Assembly (NCBI GenBank): GCA_945870225.1
Contig: CAMBRF010000002.1
Span: 112,928 to 176,927 of the forward strand
Direction: 5' to 3'
DNA from: PVC group bacterium
GTDB taxonomy: Bacteria; Verrucomicrobiota; Kiritimatiellia; CAIKKV01; CAITUY01
Length of the DNA: 64,000 nt
Shown: piece by piece, positions 9,927 to 19,033 of the stretch
How the letters are laid out: every line of letters begins with the position of its first letter
Numbering within the stretch: the stretch's first letter is position 1
Position numbers and translations under genes: made by a program
The notes under the pieces: generated by a model
What the model was told of the DNA's origin: nothing
The model's input: the letters and a program-made list of their open reading frames with translations, nothing else
Database searches by the model: none

Positions 9927-12223
9927 GACTGCGTGCTCTTTTCCGGCGCGGACTCACCTGTGCCTTTTTTAAGTTGAAGTTCTATTTTTGGCAAAATTTC
10001 CTTGGCCTTGGCAGCATACGGGCTGTCCGGATAGCTGAAAATGAGCTGGACGCACTTGTCGCGCGCCTTGACGTAGTCGCCCTGCCGATAGGCCACGAGC
10101 ACCCATTTCAACAGCATGCCATCGAGGAATGCGGCATCAGGATAGTCGGCAAAAGTCTGCTCAAGCAGGGAGGAGGCCTGGCCAAAATCGTTCTGCTCAA
10201 CATAATAATCCACCAGACGGGACAAGGCCTCGCCCGCGAAGGGACTTTCCGGATAACGCTCCGCGCAAAGCTTGTAACTTTGGATGGCCTCCACCGGCAC
10301 GCCCGGCCCCTTCTTGACCGCCATCTTTTCCGTGGCCTGGGCAATTCTGAACTGGGCCTCCCCCTTGGAACTCGAGGTGCGAAGCGCGAGCACCTGCTGA
10401 TACACCCCGATGGCCTCCTTGTAGTTCTTGTTGGCCAGCCGCACATTGCCGATGCCCATGAGAGCCTGGTCAATAATGGGGGAATCCGGGAACAGACGAT
10501 TAAACAGATTGCAGGTGGCCAGCGCGGAGGCCATATCGTCACATTCAAGATGCAGTTCCCACTTGAGTTTGAACGCATCCTGCTTCAGAGCGGAAGGGAT
10601 CGACTCCCTCGTACGGATCACCGAATCAGCACGATCAATCCCCTCTGCCGCCTTTTCAACGGCCCCCTTGGCAAGTCCCATGCTTTTGAAGATCCTCGCG
10701 AGCTCCAGATACGCCGCCGCCTCAACCAGATTCTTGCGAGCCCTGACGAGAGGATCAAAGACCACATCCTGTGTGGCGCGCGGTCGATTATCAAGCTCAC
10801 CGGAAAGGGGGATCACGGCCTCAACGGTCCGGGCCATCGCTCCCCCGATATGAAGTTCGTCCACATAGGAAGCAACAATCTCGTCGCTCAGAGCGCAGCT
10901 CAGGACAGCGTCATTCTGATCCGGCATGGACTCTTCCTTCTGAGGTTCAATCTCCAGAGACCCGGTGAAGCGGCCGGTATGGATAGGGGCCTTACCCTGT
11001 TCAACAAGCTTAAGCGTAACTTGGTCGCGGATTTTATAACGGGGACCACGGTCCGGCCCTCCACCCGCCATCTCAGCCTCCTGGACGGCATTGGTCAAGG
11101 AGTCGTCGACCTCCGCTTTGTAGCGCGACACCACCGTGACGGTCACGGCATCCGCCGCATCGGAAGTATCTTTGTCGGAATCCTGGAGCTGGGCAAAAAT
11201 AGGCTGACCGATAAACGCCGAGGCGGCCAGGCTCTCATAATCGCCCAGCATGAAGGCCAACGAGGCGGTCGACACCACGGTCACCTCACCGGTCCGGGCC
11301 AGTTTAACGGCTCCATTTTCCGTCATCTCATCGGCATAGATCGCCACAATCCTATCCCCGCCAGTCACCTCGAGAATCCGGTTGCCCTGCTTGGGGAGTC
11401 CGATTTCCGTTGGAATCGAGCTGATCGCGATTTGCCCCGCACCCGCCAGGGGAACGCAATCCAGAGTTTCACGATCACCCCGGGAGGTCTGCAGGACCAC
11501 GCCGGAGGTTTTGCCCTGGCTGGTCATGACCGGCAGATCGTTATCCTCGACCCGGACATAGAACCTTCGACCCGCCTCCGCATATTGGGCCGTCGGGCTG
11601 TTCGAATCCACCGAGGTCCCGACCAGATTCAGGGACTCAATCGCCTTGCTCCAGTTCTGCTGGGCGAAATGACTCAGCCCGATATAGTAGTAAGCCTGAC
11701 TCGCCCAAATCGAATTCGGATACTGGGTCGTGATTTTCCTCAACAAGGGAAAGGCGTTGGCATATTGGCGGATCTGAAAATAGGAAACCCCCGACAGATA
11801 GAGCGCCTCCAGATAAAGATCCTGATCGTGACCGACCAGTTCCACATCGGGCTGATCAAGCGCCTTGAGGCGATTCAGGTAGCCGATTGCCTTGAGCTGC
11901 TCGCGAATACTGAGGTAGTACTTACCCAGTTCAAGGCAGGCGTCATTAACCACAGGGCTGGAGGGATACTGCTCCAGAATGGACTCCAGCATCTTGACGG
12001 CACGATCCTTCTCCCTCGCCTCAAGCAATTCTTTGGCCTTGGCCAGCAGACGCCTCACCTCCAGGTCGGCCGGGGAGGGCGCCGCGTCGGCCGCCCCCTC
12101 ATCTTTGCTGACGGCCGCCACCTGCGACTTGCGCGCCGCGACGCTGTCGGTCGGCAGTGTCATCCAAGCCAGCACCGCGAGCAACAACACGGGGGTTATT
12201 TTGACTGCGATCTTATTTTGCAT
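9923..12223 (-). CDS. exported TPR protein with HSGxFxG-type beta domain (766 aa)
   Basis: The N-terminus (ITPVLLLAVLAWMTLPTDSVAA) is a signal peptide. TPR-like repeats span about residues 50-230, with another block from about 510 to the C-terminus (for example YPESPFAGEALSRLVDYY and FSYPDSPYAAKAKEIL, similar to YbgF/BamD-type repeats). Between them is a beta-rich section with an Asp-rich DSDKDTSDAADAV segment near residue 346 and HTGRFTG near 415, the same domain type as in the giant protein encoded next. The gene overlaps its upstream neighbour by 11 bases and its downstream neighbour by 4, so translation is probably coupled. It looks like a smaller paralogue or partner of the giant protein. 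Confidence 0.85.
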   Translation of the reverse strand: MQNKIAVKITPVLLLAVLAWMTLPTDSVAARKSQVAAVSKDEGAADAAPSPADLEVRRLLAKAKELLEAREKDRAVKMLESILEQYPSSPVVNDACLELGKYYLSIREQLKAIGYLNRLKALDQPDVELVGHDQDLYLEALYLSGVSYFQIRQYANAFPLLRKITTQYPNSIWASQAYYYIGLSHFAQQNWSKAIESLNLVGTSVDSNSPTAQYAEAGRRFYVRVEDNDLPVMTSQGKTSGVVLQTSRGDRETLDCVPLAGAGQIAISSIPTEIGLPKQGNRILEVTGGDRIVAIYADEMTENGAVKLARTGEVTVVSTASLAFMLGDYESLAASAFIGQPIFAQLQDSDKDTSDAADAVTVTVVSRYKAEVDDSLTNAVQEAEMAGGGPDRGPRYKIRDQVTLKLVEQGKAPIHTGRFTGSLEIEPQKEESMPDQNDAVLSCALSDEIVASYVDELHIGGAMARTVEAVIPLSGELDNRPRATQDVVFDPLVRARKNLVEAAAYLELARIFKSMGLAKGAVEKAAEGIDRADSVIRTRESIPSALKQDAFKLKWELHLECDDMASALATCNLFNRLFPDSPIIDQALMGIGNVRLANKNYKEAIGVYQQVLALRTSSSKGEAQFRIAQATEKMAVKKGPGVPVEAIQSYKLCAERYPESPFAGEALSRLVDYYVEQNDFGQASSLLEQTFADYPDAAFLDGMLLKWVLVAYRQGDYVKARDKCVQLIFSYPDSPYAAKAKEILPKIELQLKKGTGESAPEKSTQS

Positions 12224-13925
12224 CTAATGCTCCACCTATTTTGTAGCCCAACCGCTCCAACTCCTCGTGGGCGACATTCGAATGCCTGCTTTCCGGATAC
12301 TTCTTCATGACCCCGCGCAGGTTGGCAACGTATTGCACGGTATCCTTCTGGTCGCGATAGATATAAGCAATACGCATCGCCGCCTCCGGGGCCTGATCCT
12401 TGAAGAAGGCCTCGATCTCGCGAAGCTGCCCCACGGCCTGATCAATCTTGCCCATGGCCCGATAGCAGTTGGCAATGGCATATAACGTGGAGGGGGGACT
12501 ATCCCACTCCTGATAGGCGGCAATGGCCTCCTGATACTTCCGCTGCAGCACGAGCATCTCCGCCTTCACCATGCAGGCTTCCTTGTTATAGGCGGGAATA
12601 CGAGTCAGCTCTTTGGCCAACGCGATGGCTTTTTCAGCATTTTTTGCGTTGTAATAGTAGCGCATCATCCACGCCAGACCGGCATTCTTGTCCTTCATGC
12701 TGGCGACAACCCGCTCCATCAAGACGACATCCCGGGTCATCAAATAGCCCGCCATCCTGGATCGATCACCGTCCGTCCATTTATCCTGCTGAATTTTTTC
12801 ATACGTGTTGCGGGCGAGGTTGCCATCACGAAGCGAATCGTAAGCGACCGTTATCATCGCTTCGATCTGGGCGTTGTTCATCTGACTGAAAGTCAATTTG
12901 CTGTAGTACTCCTGAACCTTGTTCTTTTGATCGGCGAACAGGGCGATCCAGCGGATCACCCGGGCAAAGTCACCCGGCTTCTGATGCGCGGCAAACTGGC
13001 GATCCAACCTCTCTGTCCACTTGGCTTTATCAGCCTCAACGAGAAACATAAGGTTCGCCCACTCCAGCTGGGTGGTGTCATCCTGCGCCAGTTTCCCGTT
13101 CAAGGCCGTGGTCCAGTAACGGTAGTAGTCCAACTGCTTGACCTTCTCATTGGCGGCAAAACCGCCATAACGGATGACGGCATTCTTAACACTGGCCCAG
13201 TAATCGCCCGGACTCGGCTTGCCGGGGCCGGCATTAAAGGTAAACACCTTCTGGTAAAAGTCGGCGAGCTTCGGCTCATCCATCCGCCGGATCAGGTGAC
13301 CGACCACCTTCTCCATCGTGAACAGGGCAACATCCGGATTCGCCCGGCGGAAATCGATAGCCGCCTGCGTGTAGTACTTGGCCGCATCATCACCCTTGTT
13401 CTGCCGCATGAATAAATCGCCCAACCGGCACAAGGCCACGGCCGCCAGCGTGCTCTTCCGGTAATCCTCATCCTGGACCATCTCGGTCCATGACTTGACC
13501 GCCGCCACCGAATCTCCGTTCTGGAAGTGACACAAGCCGATATAGAAAAGCGCCGAACTGGCATAACTTATGGCGTTAGGGAAATAGTCCAGCACTTCGT
13601 TGTAAGCCTTGATGGCTTCGAAACGTTTGTTATCCAGGTGGAAGCAACGCCCCCGGCGCAGCAGGACATAAGCCATCGCGGTCGATTTCGGATACTGATC
13701 CATGAACACGTTGTACTCCGCCAACGCGCCACGAAACTCCTTCTTGGCAAAGACACCATCCGCCTTGCCCAGCACGTGCCCTTCAAAGGTGTCGAGTTTC
13801 TGAAAGTCCGCAGCGGTCAGCGCAATCTCGGTGCGCTCATCATTTTCCCAGGCCGCTTCGACAAATGAAACGGTTAGCGCCACAATCATGATCGCCGTCA
13901 GAATGCCTCGAAAACAATCCCCCAC
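12213..13925 (-). CDS. exported TPR protein (about 570 aa)
   Basis: First gene of the long minus-strand operon. I choose GTG at 13923-13925 because a strong ribosome-binding site, GGGGAGG, lies five bases upstream; an upstream GTG at 13955 would add ten residues but has no such site. The first residues after either start form a signal peptide (ILTAIMIVALTVSFVEA). The rest is helical with repeated TPR signatures, for example ALAEYNVFMDQYPKSTAMAY and AIKAYNEVLDYFPNAISYAS, and a last repeat VMKKYPESRHSNVAHEEL. No enzymatic motif is visible. Tight overlap with the two larger TPR genes points to a common complex in the periplasm or at the outer membrane. Confidence 0.82.
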   Translation of the reverse strand: MGDCFRGILTAIMIVALTVSFVEAAWENDERTEIALTAADFQKLDTFEGHVLGKADGVFAKKEFRGALAEYNVFMDQYPKSTAMAYVLLRRGRCFHLDNKRFEAIKAYNEVLDYFPNAISYASSALFYIGLCHFQNGDSVAAVKSWTEMVQDEDYRKSTLAAVALCRLGDLFMRQNKGDDAAKYYTQAAIDFRRANPDVALFTMEKVVGHLIRRMDEPKLADFYQKVFTFNAGPGKPSPGDYWASVKNAVIRYGGFAANEKVKQLDYYRYWTTALNGKLAQDDTTQLEWANLMFLVEADKAKWTERLDRQFAAHQKPGDFARVIRWIALFADQKNKVQEYYSKLTFSQMNNAQIEAMITVAYDSLRDGNLARNTYEKIQQDKWTDGDRSRMAGYLMTRDVVLMERVVASMKDKNAGLAWMMRYYYNAKNAEKAIALAKELTRIPAYNKEACMVKAEMLVLQRKYQEAIAAYQEWDSPPSTLYAIANCYRAMGKIDQAVGQLREIEAFFKDQAPEAAMRIAYIYRDQKDTVQYVANLRGVMKKYPESRHSNVAHEELERLGYKIGGALDAK

Positions 13926-14159
13926 ATCCACCTCCCCATTCCCCGCGATACTCACGCTGCACGGTTAAAAGCCCGAACGATTCGAAGCCGGAAATGCTAC
14001 TCCAAGCCCTCCTCTGATGCAAAAGGATTCCAGCCCCCGGAAGAAGACAATTATTTTAGCAGAAAGCATGCCACAAACCGGATTTCCGCCGCAACGCATG
14101 CCCCCGCGGGATTCCGCCCCCTTTTTCAGTCCTGTCGCGGGACAACCTGCGTCCTCTTG

Positions 14160-14198
14160 TGCACATGATGCAAAGCATGTGCATTCAGATGTGCACAT
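14160..14198. repeat. paired palindromes downstream of the pseudopilin gene
   Basis: An inverted repeat TGCACATG / CATGTGCA (8-bp arms, 8-base loop, 14160-14183) is followed by the perfect 10-bp palindrome ATGTGCACAT at 14189-14198. All share the GTGCA(C/T) core. There is no T-run, so this is not a classical intrinsic terminator; it could be a regulator site or a decayed repeat between the TPR operon and the pseudopilin gene. The surrounding 13,956-14,241 holds no convincing gene. Confidence 0.5.
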
Positions 14199-14241
14199 CA
14201 CTGGAGGCAGGAAGACCTGGCGGGCAGACCGAGTCTCAGGA

Positions 14242-14706
14242 TCAGAAGTCGATGATGTAGATATAGCCCTGACTGCGACGGCGGAAGCGTCCCGTGGTCA
14301 GGTCACCATCGTCAATTTTTCGATCAATCTCGATCATGCGGGAGTCATTCATGGCCGCCCCGAAATAGATCGACACCCCCGCTTTGTACCCAAACTGCAG
14401 GTAGTCCCAATCCCATTGCCCGCCCACGGGCGTGGGGGCGGTCCAGGCAACGTGGCTGAGCGGATCGGCCATTCCGGGCGGAATGACACTGGGCAAGCCG
14501 TCCGGCGGGTAGTTTTTATTTTCCATCACATACAATTCAAAAGCATCGCAGGCCACCCGCAGGTCATTGATCAGACAGGTGTTCTGGGTGTTCTGTCTCG
14601 CCCGGGCGAAGGCGGCGATGGCCAGCGAAGCCAGGATCCCGATGATCAGGACCACGATCATGATCTCCATCAATGTAAACCCGGACCGCTTTTCGCACTG
14701 AGACAT
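14242..14706 (-). CDS. type II secretion / type IV pilin-like pseudopilin
   Basis: A 154-residue protein beginning with a short basic leader and a class III signal, KRSGFTLMEIMIVVLIIGIL, with Gly(-1), Phe(+1) and Glu(+5) for cleavage and methylation by a prepilin peptidase. The hydrophobic helix (about residues 8-30) is followed by the usual coiled stretch (AFARARQNTQNTCLINDLRV) and a C-terminal globular part. This is the architecture of the many pseudopilins found singly in PVC genomes. It stands alone, divergent from glyS, with no secretion ATPase or secretin nearby. Whether it serves a type II secretion system encoded elsewhere cannot be told here. Confidence 0.88.
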   Translation of the reverse strand: MSQCEKRSGFTLMEIMIVVLIIGILASLAIAAFARARQNTQNTCLINDLRVACDAFELYVMENKNYPPDGLPSVIPPGMADPLSHVAWTAPTPVGGQWDWDYLQFGYKAGVSIYFGAAMNDSRMIEIDRKIDDGDLTTGRFRRRSQGYIYIIDF

Positions 14707-14865
14707 GGTCTGATTCCCTCCGGTTCACCAACCACCCGGCGACGGCTTTCATATTAATTCGCCCATGAAAACCTGTAAAGGACAAGTTAGATCCCCTGGC
14801 GCGGGCCCATCCAACTGGAAAATCAGCTTGACCGTCACGCTTCCCCTCCGCAGGATAGCCGCCTT

Positions 14866-16296
14866 ATGACAACGGCCCATACAAACTTTTCAATGGAAAA
14901 CCTCGCTTCATTATGCAAGCGGCGCGGTTTCATTTTTCAGAGCTCGGAAATCTACGGCGGTCTCAACGGTTTCTGGGATTACGGCCCTTTGGGCTGCGAA
15001 CTGAAACGCAACGTCCGTGAGGCGTGGTGGAAGGACATGGTCCTGAACCGCGAAGATGTCGTGGGCCTGGACTGCTCCATCATCATGCACCCGCGCGTCT
15101 GGGAGGCCTCAGGGCATGTGGGCGGGTTCACCGATCCCATGATCGACTGCCGGGGTTGTAAAAAAAGATTCCGGGCGGATCAGCTTTTCGAGGAACTTGG
15201 CCTCCAGCCCTCGGGCGAGAGCGAGGTTGAAAAAAAATTCAAGGTTCCGGCCGGCACCAAGTGTCCGGCCTGCGGCTCACTGGAATTGACCGATCCGCGC
15301 GCCTTCAACCTGATGTTCAAAACCTTCGTGGGTCCGGTGGAAGACAGTTCGTCCGTCGCCTACCTGCGCCCGGAAACCGCCCAGGGCATTTTCGCCCAGT
15401 TTGGAAACGTGTTGTCCGTCTCCCGCCAGAAAATCCCCTTCGGCATCGCCCAGATCGGGAAGGCCTTCCGCAACGAGATCAACCCCCGCAACTATACCTT
15501 CCGGTCACGCGAATTTGAACAGATGGAACTGGAATTCTTCATCAAGCCCGGCACGGATGCGGAGTGGCACCAGTACTGGGTCGAACAGCGCCTGAAGTGG
15601 TACCAGTCCATCGGCCTGCCGCAGGAGAGCATCACCCAGTACACCTACGGCAAGAATGAACTGGCCCACTACGCCAGCGCCTGCGTGGACATCATGTACG
15701 CCTTCCCCTTCGGCGTTCAGGAACTGGAAGGCATCGCGGCGCGCGGCAATTTCGATCTCAGCCGTCATCAGGAGTACAGCGGAAAATCGATGGAGTACTT
15801 CGACCCCGACACGCAGGAAAAATTCATCCCGCATGTCGTGGAACCGTCGGCCGGCGTCGACCGGATCGCCCTGGCCCTGCTCTGCAACGCGTACCACGAG
15901 GAATGGATCCCGAAGGAGGGTCCCGCCATCGAAGCCGAACCCGGCAAGCCGCCGCCGGAGGGTTACGAGGCCCGGACCGTGATGCGGTTCGCCCCGCGGG
16001 TGGCTCCCATCAAGTGCGCGATCTTCCCGCTGCTCAAGAACAAGCCCGAGCTGGTGGGCAAGGCCCGCGATATCTTTACCACCCTGCGAAAACACTGGCC
16101 GGTTTTCTACGACCAGACGGGGGCCATCGGGCGGCGGTACCGCCGCCAGGACGAGATCGGCACGCCCTTCGGCGTGACGGTCGACTTCGAAACGCTCACC
16201 GACAACACCGTGACCCTGCGCGAGCGTGACTCGATGCAGCAAATCCGTATCCCCGTGGACAAGCTCACGGAAGAGCTGGCCGGGCGCATGGGCTGA
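14866..16296 (+). CDS. glyS: glycyl-tRNA synthetase, single-chain alpha2 type
   Basis: A 476-residue class II aminoacyl-tRNA synthetase of the homodimeric type also found in Archaea, eukaryotes and many bacteria, not the alpha2beta2 GlyQ/GlyS type. Visible marks are the N-terminal glycine-binding region (SSEIYGGLNGFWDYGPLG), a zinc-finger pair (CRGCKKRF and CPACGSLEL), motif 2 around RPETAQGIF and FGIAQIGKAFRNEI, motif 3 EPSAGVDRIALALL, and a C-terminal anticodon-binding domain (APIKCAIFPLLKNK). It charges tRNA-Gly in the cytoplasm. Length is normal. The downstream gene follows after 8 bases. No T-box leader is seen in the 160 bases before it. Confidence 0.97.
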   Translation: MTTAHTNFSMENLASLCKRRGFIFQSSEIYGGLNGFWDYGPLGCELKRNVREAWWKDMVLNREDVVGLDCSIIMHPRVWEASGHVGGFTDPMIDCRGCKKRFRADQLFEELGLQPSGESEVEKKFKVPAGTKCPACGSLELTDPRAFNLMFKTFVGPVEDSSSVAYLRPETAQGIFAQFGNVLSVSRQKIPFGIAQIGKAFRNEINPRNYTFRSREFEQMELEFFIKPGTDAEWHQYWVEQRLKWYQSIGLPQESITQYTYGKNELAHYASACVDIMYAFPFGVQELEGIAARGNFDLSRHQEYSGKSMEYFDPDTQEKFIPHVVEPSAGVDRIALALLCNAYHEEWIPKEGPAIEAEPGKPPPEGYEARTVMRFAPRVAPIKCAIFPLLKNKPELVGKARDIFTTLRKHWPVFYDQTGAIGRRYRRQDEIGTPFGVTVDFETLTDNTVTLRERDSMQQIRIPVDKLTEELAGRMG

Positions 16297-16304
16297 GAGG
16301 GAAC

Positions 16305-17081
16305 GTGTTAAAGGTTGCATACCCCTCTTTTCCCCGCCTGCCGCTGGCCGCCTGCCTGGTCCTGCTGGCCATCTGCCGTCCGGCGGTCTCCGCCCCCACC
16401 AACACGGCCCCCACCGCCGCCGTGGCCGAGCTCCCCTCCACCGACGAACTCATGGCCAGTCTGCTGGCTCGTCTGCCGTCAAAACCCATCCTGATCACAG
16501 GCGACCTGATCACCACGCCCGCCTCCGGCGAAAAAAGCAAACTCGGCGTTGCCATTCTCCTGTGCTATCCCCGCCTGGCGCGTTACACGATCCGCGACGC
16601 CTTCGGGCAAACGCTTGAGCAACTGACCGTCACCCGTGAAGGCGGGCAAACCTCCCTCACCTATGAACACGGCGATCCGGCAACCCCCGCGCCGGCACCC
16701 GCTGTGGGCGCACGGATCCGGGACACGGCGCTCTCTTGGATGGATCTGACCCTGGGTTTTCTCTGGTGGCACGGCGGCTCCATCATCGGCCGCGAAGAGA
16801 ACCGGAATCAGCTTTGCTATGTGCTGGACCGGCGCGCCCCGCCTTCCGCGACAAACTCCTACGCCAGCGTGCGCATGTGGGTCGATACACGGGTCTCCAT
16901 GCTTTTGCAGGCCGAGGGTTATGACAAACTCGGGGACTGTACGCGCCGATTGTCAGTGAAAAGCTTTAAAAAAATCAACGACGAATGGATGATCAAGGAT
17001 CTGGAAATCGAGGACCTGCCCGCCGGCTCAAGGACCCTTCTCCGGGTGCGGGACGCGGAAGCAGTCGACATCAACAAATAA
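16305..17081 (+). CDS. LolA-like outer-membrane lipoprotein-sorting protein
   Basis: A 258-residue exported protein. The start is GTG at 16305, preceded by GAGAGGGAAC. A signal peptide covers about residues 10-29 (LPLAACLVLLAICRPAVSA). The rest matches the half-barrel pattern of LolA/LolB/MucB-like proteins that carry lipoproteins across the periplasm: strands such as TYEHGDPATPAPAP, a WWHGG turn, a conserved YVLDRR, and a late segment RLSVKSFKKINDEWMIKDLE typical of the bacterial proteins annotated as lipoprotein-sorting protein. It follows glyS closely and may be co-transcribed. Assignment rests on pattern resemblance. Confidence 0.68.
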   Translation: MLKVAYPSFPRLPLAACLVLLAICRPAVSAPTNTAPTAAVAELPSTDELMASLLARLPSKPILITGDLITTPASGEKSKLGVAILLCYPRLARYTIRDAFGQTLEQLTVTREGGQTSLTYEHGDPATPAPAPAVGARIRDTALSWMDLTLGFLWWHGGSIIGREENRNQLCYVLDRRAPPSATNSYASVRMWVDTRVSMLLQAEGYDKLGDCTRRLSVKSFKKINDEWMIKDLEIEDLPAGSRTLLRVRDAEAVDINK

Positions 17082-17128
17082 TCCGGCCCGCTGATTCGGG
17101 TGGCACGTGATTTTTTCACCGATCTGTG

Positions 17129-17134
17129 TATAAT
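17129..17134 (+). promoter_or_regulatory. possible -10 element (TATAAT) of nfeD gene
   Basis: A perfect TATAAT lies seven bases before the ATG at 17142. No good -35 box is visible 16-18 bases upstream. If used, transcription would begin at or next to the start codon, giving a leaderless mRNA, which fits the absence of a ribosome-binding site there. Weak evidence on its own. Confidence 0.35.
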
Positions 17135-17141
17135 GCCCCGC

Positions 17142-18557
17142 ATGAAAACAATTCACTGCTGCATGGTTGCCGGCCTGGCCGTTCTGGGATTCCTGTCCCT
17201 CCCGGTTGAATCCGCCCAGCCACCCGCAAAGCCGTCCGGAACGGTTTATGTCATTCCCATCAAGGACGTCATCGACGGCTCCCTCCTCTATGTGATCCGC
17301 CGCGGTCTCAACGAGGCCGAGGAGGTCCAGGCGGACGCCATCATTTTCGATATGGACACGCCCGGAGGCCGTCTGGACTCGGCGGAGGAGATTCTCGGCA
17401 TGCTGCGCGGCCTGAAAATCCCCACCTATACACTGGTCAACCCCAACGCGATCTCCGCAGGCGCCATCATCGCCCTGGCAACGGACCATATCTACATGAC
17501 ACCCGGCAGCAAGATCGGGGACGCCATGCCGATCATGCTGTCCATGTTTGGCGATATCCAGGAAATGTCCCCCGGCGTTGAGGAAAAATCCACCTCCTAT
17601 GTAGCCGCCATGATCCGGGCCGCCGCCCAGCACCGGGGACATGACCCGCAACTGGCCGAGGCCATGGTGCGCCGCGATACCGAATACAAAATCGGGAACG
17701 AGGTCATTGCAAAAAAAGGCCAGCTGCTGACCTTGACCAACAAGGATGCGGAACGGCGCGTGGGCGCGGACCAGCGCCCCCTCCTGTCGGATGGCACGGT
17801 AAATGATCTTGATGCGCTGCTGGCCTCCCTCGGCAAAAGCGACGCCGTTCAGGTGGTCCTGACCGTCACCACCGCAGAGAAGCTGGCCCGCATCATCGAG
17901 TCTTTTTCCATCATTATTCTGGCCCTCGGCCTACTGGGCCTGTACGTCGAATTCAAAACACCCGGTTTTGGATTTCCGGGCATCTCCGGCATCGTCCTCC
18001 TGGCCATCTGGTTCTGGGGCTACCACGTTGCCGGGCTTGCCGGCATGGAGGAGATAACCCTGTTTCTGCTTGGGCTGGCGTTGCTGCTGATCGAGATATT
18101 TTTCATTCCGGGGTTCGGCTGGGCCGGACTGGGAGGCCTTGCCCTGATTTTCGTGTCCCTGATCATGGCCATGGTCGAGTATTACCCTGGGGAACCGTGG
18201 TATCCGACCCTTCCGAAATTCCGCATTCCCTTGACCAATTTCAGCCTGGGGACCATTCTGTCGGCGGTCGGGCTCCTGCTGGTGGGCCGATACCTGCCGC
18301 GCACAAATGTCTTCCAGCGGATGGTCTTGCAGTCGGCCACGATCCGCAAGGAGGGGTTCTCCTCATCACAGGACACCACCCCGCTGATCGGGCGACAGGG
18401 GGTCACCCAAACGCCCCTTCGACCTGCCGGACGGGCCGTGTTTGGAAATGATCTGTTAAATGTCGTCACGCGGGGGGATTTTATTGAAGCAGGCGAGGAA
18501 ATCGTCATTGCCGAAGCCCACGGAAACCGCATAATCGTCGAAAGAAAAACATCATGA
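17142..18557 (+). CDS. NfeD-family membrane-bound serine protease (long form)
   Basis: A 471-residue protein counted from the ATG that opens a signal peptide (VAGLAVLGFLSLPVESA); upstream in-frame starts would add up to 14 residues. Residues about 33-230 form a ClpP-like Ser-Lys protease domain (FDMDTPGGRLDSAEEIL, then NAISAGAII with candidate nucleophile Ser105, and candidate Lys149 in EEKSTSY). Four to five membrane helices follow (about 245-370), then a C-terminal OB-fold NfeD domain (IGRQGVTQTPLRPAGRA). Long NfeD proteins process stomatin/SPFH partners in membrane microdomains. It overlaps the next nfeD gene (ATGA), and a floA gene lies 1.7 kb downstream, so a shared role in membrane organisation is likely. 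Confidence 0.9.
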   Translation: MKTIHCCMVAGLAVLGFLSLPVESAQPPAKPSGTVYVIPIKDVIDGSLLYVIRRGLNEAEEVQADAIIFDMDTPGGRLDSAEEILGMLRGLKIPTYTLVNPNAISAGAIIALATDHIYMTPGSKIGDAMPIMLSMFGDIQEMSPGVEEKSTSYVAAMIRAAAQHRGHDPQLAEAMVRRDTEYKIGNEVIAKKGQLLTLTNKDAERRVGADQRPLLSDGTVNDLDALLASLGKSDAVQVVLTVTTAEKLARIIESFSIIILALGLLGLYVEFKTPGFGFPGISGIVLLAIWFWGYHVAGLAGMEEITLFLLGLALLLIEIFFIPGFGWAGLGGLALIFVSLIMAMVEYYPGEPWYPTLPKFRIPLTNFSLGTILSAVGLLLVGRYLPRTNVFQRMVLQSATIRKEGFSSSQDTTPLIGRQGVTQTPLRPAGRAVFGNDLLNVVTRGDFIEAGEEIVIAEAHGNRIIVERKTS

Positions 18558-19033
18558 ACATGAATTCTGTAACACTGCTGATCGTTCTGCTCGCCGCCGG
18601 ATCCCTGCTGATTGGTGCCGAGATCTTCATCCCGGGTGCCGTGGCCGGGACATTGGGGGCACTGGCGCTGGCAGGAGCCGTGCTGGTGGCTTTCGGGATC
18701 AGCACCACTTGCGGGTTTTACGTCGCCATGGGAGTCGTCGTCCTCTCCGGGATCACGGTCGTCCTCTGGATCAAACTGTTTCCACGCTCCTCCATTGGCA
18801 GGTCGATGACGCTGAGCGAGGATGGAAAATCCTTCAAGGCGGCCAATCAGCGCTCCAGCCTCCTTGACAAAGACGGGGTGGCGCAGTCCGATTTACGCCC
18901 GGCAGGATTCGCCCTGATCGACGGCCAGCGCGTGGACGTGGTGTGCGAGGGGGGCTTGATCTCACAAGGGCAGACCGTCAAGGTTGTCCGGATCGACGGC
19001 AACCGAATCGTCGTCAGGAAGACCGAAGGATGA
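18554..19033 (+). CDS. short NfeD-family membrane protein
   Basis: A 159-residue protein with two hydrophobic helices near residues 6-24 and 33-75 and a C-terminal OB-fold NfeD domain (DKDGVAQSDLRPAGFALI, then GQTVKVVRIDGNRIVVRK). It lacks the protease domain of the gene before it. Start and stop overlap both neighbours (ATGA on each side), so the three genes 17142-20247 are translationally coupled. Short NfeD proteins usually sit beside floA/flotillin genes and are thought to help assemble or anchor them; the same arrangement here supports the annotation. Confidence 0.9.
   Translation: MNMNSVTLLIVLLAAGSLLIGAEIFIPGAVAGTLGALALAGAVLVAFGISTTCGFYVAMGVVVLSGITVVLWIKLFPRSSIGRSMTLSEDGKSFKAANQRSSLLDKDGVAQSDLRPAGFALIDGQRVDVVCEGGLISQGQTVKVVRIDGNRIVVRKTEG

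Noticed and set aside
9974..12310. A 778-codon open frame on the plus strand
   Set aside because: Antisense to the 766-residue TPR gene; the protein has no recognisable domain, and the minus-strand frame has a signal peptide, TPR repeats and coupled overlaps.
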